NCBI GenBank assembly: GCA_003446295.1
Contig: DMBB01000073.1
Coordinates: 1-6,106 of the forward strand
Source of the DNA: Erysipelotrichaceae bacterium
Lineage (GTDB): Bacteria; Bacillota_I; Bacilli_A; Erysipelotrichales; Erysipelotrichaceae
Reading direction: 5' to 3'
Length of the DNA: 6,106 nucleotides
This document shows positions 1 through 5,656 of this stretch, in pieces; position 1 is the stretch's first letter, and every line of letters begins with the position of its first letter. The notes beneath the pieces are model-generated. The model worked only from the letters and a program-made list of their open reading frames with translations. It had not been told where the DNA came from and ran no database searches. A program made the translations under genes and the position numbers.

Positions 1-256
1 CAGCTGTTCTGACCCGTGTATAATCCGACGGCCATACCTTGACTGTAATAAACAGTTCTTCTCTCGGTACGCCGCATTTTGCGATGCCTCTGCCCACTGC
101 TTTTTCGTTCTGGTAGGAGCTGGCTGTATCGATATGACGATAGCCGTTCTGTACGGCACATACAATGGCGTCTTCAGCATCCTTGCCGAAGATACGCAGT
201 GTGCCAAGTCCCAGCACCGGCATAGTCTGTCCGTTGTTCAGTGTAAAGTATTCCAT
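1..256 (-). CDS. Aldo/keto reductase, N-terminal 85 residues (C-terminus beyond the window)
   Basis: This is an NAD(P)H-dependent cytoplasmic oxidoreductase of the aldo/keto reductase superfamily, reading off the left edge of the window. The N-terminus has the AKR opening NNGQTMPVLGLGT (residues 7-19), then GYRHIDTASSYQNE (38-51), carrying catalytic Asp43 and Tyr48. Lys73 in TVKVW is the third catalytic residue. The catalytic His, expected near residue 105-110, lies outside. The opening resembles the 2,5-diketogluconate reductase-like (AKR5) branch more than the AKR12 sugar enoyl-reductases. A strong AGGAGG at 261-266 sits four bases before the ATG. Only 11 bases separate it from the dehydratase stop, so the two are almost certainly cotranscribed and probably translationally coupled. 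By context it may reduce the diketo-sugar made by the upstream enzyme, but general aldehyde or ketone reduction is equally possible. The family call is secure; the substrate is unknown. Confidence 0.93.
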   Translation of the reverse strand, partial: MEYFTLNNGQTMPVLGLGTLRIFGKDAEDAIVCAVQNGYRHIDTASSYQNEKAVGRGIAKCGVPREELFITVKVWPSDYTRVRTA

Positions 257-267
257 AGTGCCTCCTG

Positions 268-1662
268 TCAGATATTCAGCAGACTGATGAGATTGCGCAA
301 TTGAATATTCAGGCAGTTATTGAACTGGATCAGTGTATTCAGTGTGCGGAAGTCTGCCCAGAAGTATCCGTCCGGAAGTTCTTCCAGTTCTCCTTCTTTG
401 AATTCCATGATCGTATTCCAGTTCTCTTCATGATAGAAGCGTCCGCCTTCTTCCGAGAACAGTCCTCTGAAGCGGATGTCCTCCTTGCGTTCCAGTTTCT
501 CAAAGAACAGCTTGTCTACAGGATCCGTGATTCTTTCATCCAGGGGTTCTTTCTGGATGCCGGGTGCGATCTCTACCCTGTCAAAGCATCCGATCTCGCA
601 CTTTGTCTGTACAAGGAAGCGCATGATGCCGTCCTTGCCGATCTGATACGGCAGTCCGAATTCACTCTTGCCTACTGTTTCCAGCAGAGGCTGTGACCAG
701 CATCTGACTTCTCTGCCTTCGATCTCAATATCACAGAATACGATGCGGAAGTTACCCTGTTCACTGGCATAGGCGGATCCGTCATAGCTCCAGTCCTTCA
801 GTGCGTGCAGGTCGATCAGTTCTCGTTCAAAGTTGCCTGTCATCTTGATATCATTCATTTTTCCGTAGATCTTTCTGATCGCATCTCCGGAGGAGTGCTC
901 CAGGAAGGAACGGAAGAATGCTTCTTCGTGGAAGAGTTTCCGGACGGCAGACAGTGTTTCTTCGTCCAGCTCACTGAATACAAACGGAATGCATGATATG
1001 ACGGTGCGTGTATCCATGTTGACGATATTGTCATACTGCATAAGTTTCTTGATCTGTCCCAGTGTCATCCATCTGTGTGTGGAAGGCACTTCCACATCAT
1101 CATGCGCCAGCAGGATCATGTTGCGGTTGCGCTTTCCAAGGAAGCGGGATGACTGTTCTGACTGGATCTGATCAGCGATCGTGATGCAGTTCTGTCTCTT
1201 GACGAAATACTGATAGAACGCAGGCTCTTTGCCGCCATGCTTTCTTGTGAAGTTGGAACGTGTTGCCTGTATGGTCGGTGAGAGCTGGCAGTGATTGATG
1301 TTGCCCGGTTCGATCTTGGCCTGCATAAGGAAATACATGCGTCCGTCTATGATCTTTGCAAGGATGCCGAGATATCCGATACCGTCCTGTACGATGATCG
1401 GCTGTTCTTTGACGCCTGTGTCATCCTTCTGACGGATGCCCTTTACGGAAAAGTATGACCGCTGATCATTGACGATACCGAGTTCGTTCTTGTCATAGTG
1501 CCAGTATCCGTCATAGGCATACGGTATCTTGCGGATCGAGACCGTCGTTTCCTGACGTGTCCGTTCGATCCACTGCAAAAGCTCATCCGTGGTATTCCAT
1601 GGATTTTCTTCACTTGCCCAGGATTCAAGAATATAGCGGATCACTTGATTTCTGTCATTCAT
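268..1662 (-). CDS. NDP-hexose 2,3-dehydratase (EvaA/TylX3/SpnO family)
   Basis: Members of this family remove water across C2-C3 of dTDP-4-keto-6-deoxyglucose, giving a 3,4-diketo-2,6-dideoxy sugar; this is the committing step to 2-deoxy sugars. The protein is 464 residues, about the usual family length, and shows the family's internal duplication. The first half has the hallmark QAKIEPGN...LSPTIQATRSN...HGG at about residues 114-144. The second half has the degenerate counterpart QTK.E.G....V.IAPGIQ at about 352-370. In characterised homologues the fold is Nudix-like and only one of the two pockets is thought to be active. No signal peptide or membrane segment is seen, so it is cytoplasmic. 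It lies 23 bases after the membrane glycosyltransferase-like gene and 11 before the aldo/keto reductase. The start is either ATG at 1662 (nine bases from the Shine-Dalgarno) or GTG at 1665 (six bases); I chose ATG. The precise NDP-sugar substrate is inferred. Confidence 0.9.
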   Translation of the reverse strand: MNDRNQVIRYILESWASEENPWNTTDELLQWIERTRQETTVSIRKIPYAYDGYWHYDKNELGIVNDQRSYFSVKGIRQKDDTGVKEQPIIVQDGIGYLGILAKIIDGRMYFLMQAKIEPGNINHCQLSPTIQATRSNFTRKHGGKEPAFYQYFVKRQNCITIADQIQSEQSSRFLGKRNRNMILLAHDDVEVPSTHRWMTLGQIKKLMQYDNIVNMDTRTVISCIPFVFSELDEETLSAVRKLFHEEAFFRSFLEHSSGDAIRKIYGKMNDIKMTGNFERELIDLHALKDWSYDGSAYASEQGNFRIVFCDIEIEGREVRCWSQPLLETVGKSEFGLPYQIGKDGIMRFLVQTKCEIGCFDRVEIAPGIQKEPLDERITDPVDKLFFEKLERKEDIRFRGLFSEEGGRFYHEENWNTIMEFKEGELEELPDGYFWADFRTLNTLIQFNNCLNIQLRNLISLLNI

Positions 1663-1671
1663 CACTTCCGG

Positions 1672-1678
1672 CTCCTTT
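1672..1678 (-). promoter_or_regulatory. Ribosome binding site of the 2,3-dehydratase gene, with two possible starts
   Basis: AAAGGAG on the minus strand lies six bases before GTG (1663-1665) and nine before the adjacent in-frame ATG (1660-1662). Both spacings work, so the start is uncertain by one codon. Confidence 0.7.
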
Positions 1679-1685
1679 ATATCTC

Positions 1686-3740
1686 TTATTTGTCGATCTT
1701 TTTGACTTTGTATTTGCTGCCGGTATAGACCGCTGTACTGCAGGCATCTGTTGCCTGGTCCAGCTCGGCACTCTGCCAGTACTGCAGCAGGACATAGTCC
1801 GTATCATACTGCAGCAGGTATTCGCAGCTCTTTGTATAATCGGGTTCCTCTTCTTCCAGCCAGTCTTCATGCTTTCTGGCGATCTGGTAGAACTCGTCGT
1901 TGACTCTGTCCAGCGGATAGTGGTAATGCCACGGTCCGAAGATCGAGTATACTTCCGGCATGTATGTCAGTGTTGCGGCACTTTGGGAAACAACGACAGG
2001 CTGTCTGTCATCGATCTGTTTGACTTCTTCCTTAAGGAAGTTCAATGCGTTCATTTCATCCGGATCCACCTTGTAGATGCCGTCTACCGTCTGTCCCCCT
2101 CTGATATACACCCAGTACAGACCTGTAGAAGGATCCAGTTTGAAGGAACCGATATTGCCAAGCAGTACTGCTGAGATCAGGCATATGGACAGTACAGGTG
2201 CTGCCGCGAGATATCGTGAGCATTTCCGGAAGATCTTATCCAGGAACAGTACTTCTGTCAGCGGATTGAATAACGTCATGAAGTTGCGGTAGAAGACCAT
2301 GCCTGTGATCGTTTTCTGCAGCAGGATCATGCAGAGCGGATTCAGGAAGAACACGACCATCATGATGACAAATGCTCTCATCCACTTCTCTTCATCAATG
2401 TCATTGCGGTTCGTGATGAACAGCAGCACGCCTGCCCATCTGAGCACATTGATCAGACCATCGAGCCATTCACTGTGAATGAACAGGTAGTCTGTCATCA
2501 TATCCATCTGGCGCCAGTTCCAGAAATAGTAGCTGTAGGATGTGAAGTCTGTCTTTTCGATCAGGTGGATCACGAATGATCCGACGGCAAATAAGACAGG
2601 TACTCCGATAAAGAACAGATTCTTTGCATACTTCGCATACAGTCTTTCCAGGAACTGAATGAAACCATGATCCGGTGAGATGCGGATGAATGCGAATACT
2701 GCCGCATAAGCGACAGCCAGCACGATCGCTGCAGCAGGCATGACGCGGGAAAGGAATGCGATGATATAGCAGACCATAGGCATGATCAGCTGTGCCATAT
2801 CACTGAGCGCATGCGGACGCTTCATGGCAGCCAGATACCCTGCCAGAGCAAACATGACCGCAAAGCTCATGAACAGGAAGCTTGAGGAACATGCAAATCC
2901 TGCAGCCAGCGGGAACCAGAGCAGCCATTTGATATTGTCATCATCATCCTTCTGCCATCTCCAGATAATGTAGATCAGCAGCATTACAAACAGGCTTCTG
3001 AATGTATTTCCATAGAAGGCAAATGCGATATTCCAGTAGAAGAAGTTCGCATAGAACAGGCCGAACAGCAGTACGGCAATGCGTACGAATCTGTTGTTTG
3101 TACGCATCTGCTTAACTGCATTTACGATCAGCATATTCGTAAAGACATTGTACAGAAGACCGAGTCCCCAGACGGAGACCACAAGGTTGCTGACATAGGA
3201 AGAGGAACCTAACACGTAATACGGCAGGTTCACCAGCCAGCAGAGATAGGAACCGAAATGATAGTATCCCTGGAACAGGTAGTAGACATTCCATTCCTGC
3301 CCTCTCATACCATCTGCCAGGTTGTACATGTTCAGTTCGGGCGCATTGATGTTCAGAGCTATATAGTTCAGGTATGTCGTACTGTCCGCATAATCCAGGT
3401 CAATATACATCTTTGAGAACACGAACATGAAGACTGCCGCTGCCACAGCAATGATCACCGTATCAATGCTCAGGAACGAACGGACCGTATCCTTGATATG
3501 CAGCAGCGTTACCAGCAGTCCCCCTGCCAGTACCAGACTGGTCAGTATGATGATCCAGGTAAATGACATGTTCAGCATCAGCGGTACATAGTACATCGTC
3601 TGCAGCAATCCCAGTATCACCGAGAATCCCAGCACTCCTGCCAGTCCCTTCTTCTCAATATTCAGTTTTTTCAGCAGCGCTGTTCCTGTACCTTCACTGA
3701 TGAAGATCAGCAGCGCGGCTATGATCAGTATTCGTTTCAT
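1686..3740 (-). CDS. Polytopic membrane protein, GT-C glycosyltransferase-like
   Basis: This is a 684-residue integral membrane protein with roughly 12-14 hydrophobic segments, including about residues 33-52, 60-80, 93-109, 183-207, 219-240, 272-302, 317-353, 373-393, 429-443, 456-475 and 512-530. The loop after the early segments carries acidic residues in IDLDYADSTTY (Asp114, Asp116, Asp119). That is where GT-C transferases place the acidic pair binding the lipid-phosphate sugar donor and metal. A soluble C-terminal domain (about 534-684) follows the last segment, as in PMT/ArnT-like enzymes, with the typical 'YDTDYVLLQY' stretch near 644-654. GT-C enzymes move sugars from polyprenyl-phosphate donors onto acceptors on the outer face of the membrane. 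The gene heads an operon with a deoxysugar dehydratase, which fits glycan decoration. The start has only a weak Shine-Dalgarno (GGGA, four bases away). An uncharacterised large membrane protein family with no transferase activity remains possible; donor and acceptor are unknown. Confidence 0.72.
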   Translation of the reverse strand: MKRILIIAALLIFISEGTGTALLKKLNIEKKGLAGVLGFSVILGLLQTMYYVPLMLNMSFTWIIILTSLVLAGGLLVTLLHIKDTVRSFLSIDTVIIAVAAAVFMFVFSKMYIDLDYADSTTYLNYIALNINAPELNMYNLADGMRGQEWNVYYLFQGYYHFGSYLCWLVNLPYYVLGSSSYVSNLVVSVWGLGLLYNVFTNMLIVNAVKQMRTNNRFVRIAVLLFGLFYANFFYWNIAFAFYGNTFRSLFVMLLIYIIWRWQKDDDDNIKWLLWFPLAAGFACSSSFLFMSFAVMFALAGYLAAMKRPHALSDMAQLIMPMVCYIIAFLSRVMPAAAIVLAVAYAAVFAFIRISPDHGFIQFLERLYAKYAKNLFFIGVPVLFAVGSFVIHLIEKTDFTSYSYYFWNWRQMDMMTDYLFIHSEWLDGLINVLRWAGVLLFITNRNDIDEEKWMRAFVIMMVVFFLNPLCMILLQKTITGMVFYRNFMTLFNPLTEVLFLDKIFRKCSRYLAAAPVLSICLISAVLLGNIGSFKLDPSTGLYWVYIRGGQTVDGIYKVDPDEMNALNFLKEEVKQIDDRQPVVVSQSAATLTYMPEVYSIFGPWHYHYPLDRVNDEFYQIARKHEDWLEEEEPDYTKSCEYLLQYDTDYVLLQYWQSAELDQATDACSTAVYTGSKYKVKKIDK

Positions 3741-3757
3741 AGTATCCCGTACTTCAT
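3737..3757 (-). CDS. Possible leader mini-ORF (MKYGIL) coupled to the membrane gene start
   Basis: A six-codon reading frame starts with ATG at 3755-3757 and ends with TGA overlapping the membrane gene's ATG in an ATGA arrangement. GAGG at 3767-3770 lies nine bases before it and is a better Shine-Dalgarno than the one directly ahead of the main start. This geometry permits translational coupling by termination-reinitiation. It conflicts with the extended -10 at 3774-3782, which would begin transcription at about 3767-3769 and leave out most of the GAGG. It could easily be chance. Confidence 0.25.
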   Translation of the reverse strand: MKYGIL

Positions 3758-3773
3758 TCTAAATATCCTCTTT

Positions 3774-3782
3774 ATCATACCA
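3774..3782 (-). promoter_or_regulatory. Extended -10 promoter candidate for the leftward sugar operon
   Basis: The minus strand reads TGGTATGAT, matching the extended -10 pattern TGnTATAAT with one -10 mismatch. There is no good -35 at 17 bases (TACAGT), which an extended -10 can tolerate. Transcription would start near 3767-3769, giving a leader of about 27-29 bases before the membrane protein ATG at 3740. Confidence 0.45.
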
Positions 3783-3819
3783 TTATTCGAAAGATTACTG
3801 TACTGAGGGAAAAACCTTT

Positions 3820-4021
3820 ATGGAAAAAGCAGAACTGCTGCCGTATATACATTTCAAGGAAAGTATTGTGCCTGAAGTATTCAGCGAGACTTTCTTCATA
3901 CATAACAGTTCCGCAGCAGATCAACGAGTCTGTCAGTGTCCGGGTTAATATCCTGTCAGAATTTGTGGTCGCAGTAAACCCTGGAGATGCAGATTATATA
4001 CCTGAGAACACCATGTCTTTA
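3820..4021 (+). pseudogene. Possible decayed coding fragment in the divergent intergenic region
   Basis: This stretch belongs to a gap of about 400 bases (3741-4142) with no intact gene. From ATG 3820 a 42-codon frame runs to TAA 3946-3948 and begins MEKAELLPYIHFKESIVPEV. GAGGG at 3805-3809 is a plausible ribosome binding site ten bases upstream. In the next frame (+1) a protein-like stretch follows, VNILSEFVVAVNPGDADYI at about 3944-4000, with no ATG of its own ahead of it. Two protein-like segments in adjacent frames suggest a gene broken by an indel near 3890-3945. I do not recognise the family. The frames are short enough to be chance, and the 42-codon frame could instead be a genuine small protein. 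Confidence 0.2.
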
Positions 4022-4088
4022 GTCATCAGGAACAGTCATACAAGCAACAGTAAAAATCAGCAATTGCATACAGATCCTATGATCATCA

Positions 4089-4117
4089 TTGGAATTATAA
4101 CGGTATACCGTTATAAT
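4089..4117 (+). promoter_or_regulatory. Promoter of the HTH/nucleotidyltransferase module
   Basis: The -35 TTGGAA (4089-4094) and a perfect -10 TATAAT (4112-4117) are separated by the optimal 17 bases. Predicted transcription starts near 4124, leaving a leader of about 20 bases. AGGTG at 4130-4134 lies eight bases before the HTH gene ATG. The spacer and -10 are wholly inside a 24-bp palindrome, so a protein bound there should block RNA polymerase. Confidence 0.85.
4094..4117. promoter_or_regulatory. Perfect 24-bp palindrome, probable operator of the HTH repressor
   Basis: Each half reads ATTATAACGGTA on its own strand, with core ACGGTATACCGT and the dyad centre between 4105 and 4106. All 12 base pairs match with no central spacer, and the symmetry breaks at 4093/4118. 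It overlaps the last -35 base, the whole spacer and the whole -10 of the rightward promoter, and sits 26 bases before a gene for an Xre-type HTH protein. This is the standard layout of an autoregulated antitoxin operator. The binding protein is inferred, not shown. Confidence 0.8.
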
Positions 4118-4142
4118 ATTTATAGAGACAGGTGAACAGATT

Positions 4143-4712
4143 ATGACTATACAAGACGCTTTGAAACAAAAGAACATGAGTATATACCGACTGGCAAAAA
4201 CGAGCAAAGTCCCCTATGCTACGGTAAACGATATTTGCAATGGCAAGGTACAACTGGAAAAATGCAATGCTGAAACGATCTACCGTATCGCTCAGGCTCT
4301 TGATGTTTCTATGGAAGAACTTTTGGCTCCATGCTTCCTTAAACGCAGCAGCTTTGAAAACTTCAAGAGTACAATCTGCCATCGCGTCAAGGAACTGGGT
4401 GACATCGACTTTATTATGGATACGCTGGAGAGCCGGGAAATCCGCACCTATTATGACAGAAAGTGGTATCCTGAAAGCCTGTATCTGCTCGCCATGCTGG
4501 ATTACATCAGCCGTGTGAATGATATTCCTCTTTGTGACGAGTATGATGACCTTCGTCGGTGCAGACTGGAAAAGCCAATCTATCCGTCCGGTATCATGGC
4601 TTTGTCAGCAGCTTCCAAGAGCGATACAGTTTTGCAGCAAGCTGCCTTGAATGCGATTCCCGAATTCAAACGATTCAACATTATTGAAAACGAGGTAAGA
4701 AATGTTGTCTGA
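4143..4712 (+). CDS. Xre-family HTH protein, probable antitoxin and autorepressor
   Basis: This is a cytoplasmic DNA-binding protein of 189 residues with two parts. Residues 1-62 form a Cro/C1-type HTH: SIYRLAKTSKVPYATVNDIC (13-32) contains the two motif helices, followed by the family ending ...IYRIAQALDVSMEELL (46-61). Residues 70-189 form a second, mainly helical domain with a highly structured-looking stretch from WYPESLYLLAMLDYISRVN (108-126) to CDEYDDLRRCRLEKPIYPSG (131-150). That region is as long as the HTH and too patterned to be a linker, so it probably binds the partner protein; this is inference. The gene overlaps the nucleotidyltransferase gene by 11 bases, which forces coexpression. 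A perfect palindrome over its promoter suggests repression by its own product, alone or with the partner. A role as a simple regulator of a non-toxic enzyme cannot be excluded. Confidence 0.85.
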   Translation: MTIQDALKQKNMSIYRLAKTSKVPYATVNDICNGKVQLEKCNAETIYRIAQALDVSMEELLAPCFLKRSSFENFKSTICHRVKELGDIDFIMDTLESREIRTYYDRKWYPESLYLLAMLDYISRVNDIPLCDEYDDLRRCRLEKPIYPSGIMALSAASKSDTVLQQAALNAIPEFKRFNIIENEVRNVV

Positions 4713-5472
4713 AAAGCAGTTTGAGTTTACGAAGGAAAACATCGATCTCTACTTGAAAGAGGTCGCAAAGGAATACCGGAAGCAAGCGGGAAAGAAGATG
4801 CCTGCCGAGCTTATTCTGATCGATGGAGCCTCTGTCCTCATCAACTATGGTTTTCGCAATATGACCACAGACATTGATGCTGTAATTGAAGCATCATCCC
4901 TCATGAAAGAAGCCATCAATCATGTCGGCGATCTTTACGGTCTTCCAAATGGCTGGCTGAACGCGGATTTTACCAAAACTGCTTCCTATTCAGAAAAACT
5001 GTCTCAGTATTCTGTGTATTACAAGACCTATGCTAATGTTGTGACTATCCGTACGATCAAAGCAGAGTATCTGATTGCTATGAAGCTCCGCTCCGGCAGA
5101 CAGTACAAAAGTGACTTATCAGATATTTTGGGAATTCTCGCAGAGCACGAAAAACGTGGATTACCAATCTCGATGGATCAGATACGCACGGCAGTAACCG
5201 AACTTTACGGCGGTTGGGAGTCGCTGCCGGAGAGTTCGCAAACATTTATTGAAAATGTCATGGTGAATGGTCGTTTTGAAGAACTGTACGAACAGACAGC
5301 AAGCAGTGAAAAAGAGGTCAGTGCTCTGTTGATTCAGTTTGAGCAAAATTATCCCAATGCTGTAACGGATAAAAATGTAACCGAGATTGCAGTGAACCTG
5401 CAAAAGAAAACAGACCGCTCTTCTATCCTTGCGAAGCTCCGGGAAAAGAAAGCGGAGACGGATCAAACATAG
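4702..5472 (+). CDS. DUF6036-like minimal nucleotidyltransferase, probable toxin or effector
   Basis: The protein is 256 residues, cytoplasmic, with the pol-beta-type nucleotidyltransferase signature of the AbiEii/DUF6036 group. It has ELILIDGASVLINYG (36-50) carrying the glycine-Ala-Ser nucleotide loop, then R52 and TTDIDAVIEA (55-64) with the metal-binding pair Asp57 and Asp59. Next comes the family's helix IKAEYLIAMKLRSGRQYKSD (119-138) with Lys128, Arg133 and Asp138, plus Asp141 in DILGIL. All core motifs look intact. Such enzymes transfer a nucleotide to RNA or protein; several relatives (AbiEii, MenT) are toxins that modify tRNA or other targets. The target here is unknown. The C-terminal part (about 150-256) is helical and charged, with no recognised domain. 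GAGGT at 4692-4696 lies five bases before the ATG, and the start overlaps the HTH gene, so translation is coupled. The enzyme class is firm; the toxin role is inferred from the layout. Confidence 0.85.
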   Translation: MLSEKQFEFTKENIDLYLKEVAKEYRKQAGKKMPAELILIDGASVLINYGFRNMTTDIDAVIEASSLMKEAINHVGDLYGLPNGWLNADFTKTASYSEKLSQYSVYYKTYANVVTIRTIKAEYLIAMKLRSGRQYKSDLSDILGILAEHEKRGLPISMDQIRTAVTELYGGWESLPESSQTFIENVMVNGRFEELYEQTASSEKEVSALLIQFEQNYPNAVTDKNVTEIAVNLQKKTDRSSILAKLREKKAETDQT

Positions 5473-5602
5473 ATTTATTAATGCGGAATGACCTCCTAAG
5501 TATCTCTCTCAAATAAGCAGATCATTTTTGAGACAGAAACGAACCTAGCGACAGATGTTATCCCTTCCAGCTATTTCGATTTGGGAGATAGAATCCTTTC
5601 AA

Positions 5603-5641
5603 AAATACAGCTGCCCTCCTATTGGATAAGCAGCTGTATTT
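5603..5641. terminator. Bidirectional hairpin terminator between convergent genes
   Basis: An 11-bp perfect stem, AAATACAGCTG (5603-5613) with CAGCTGTATTT (5631-5641), encloses a 17-base loop. On the minus strand the stem runs into TATTTTT, so it terminates the repeat-protein gene that stops at 5657. On the plus strand the tail is TATTTATTAG, weaker but usable for the nucleotidyltransferase transcript. The GC content of the stem is modest. Confidence 0.7.
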
Positions 5642-5656
5642 ATTAGTTAGATGTAC

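Noticed and set aside
1557..2174. A long plus-strand frame (205 codons) opposite the dehydratase and membrane genes
   Set aside because: It is an antisense shadow of two well-supported genes, with no recognisable domain and no ribosome site.
3796..3805. Tandem TACTG repeat upstream of the sugar operon
   Set aside because: Two copies of a pentamer carry no significance without a known binding protein.
4221..4286. ACGGTA (4221-4226) and TACCGT (4281-4286), possible extra half-sites of the operator inside the HTH gene
   Set aside because: Hexamers 60 bases apart in coding sequence occur by chance, and the same hexamer also occurs in other coding regions of the window.
5492..5497. AGGAGG on the minus strand in the convergent intergenic region
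   Set aside because: No start codon at useful distance; the next ATG only opens a frame antisense to the nucleotidyltransferase gene.
5507..5533. Inverted repeat TCTCAAA/TTTGAGA with a 13-base loop after the nucleotidyltransferase
   Set aside because: It is short, AT-rich and not followed by a T-tract; the hairpin at 5603-5641 is a far better terminator.
5499..5648. A 49-codon stop-free plus-strand frame (contains NKQIIFETETNLATDVIPSS) downstream of the nucleotidyltransferase
   Set aside because: It has no ATG/GTG/TTG with a ribosome site, it runs through the terminator hairpin, and its length is within chance; at most a remnant.
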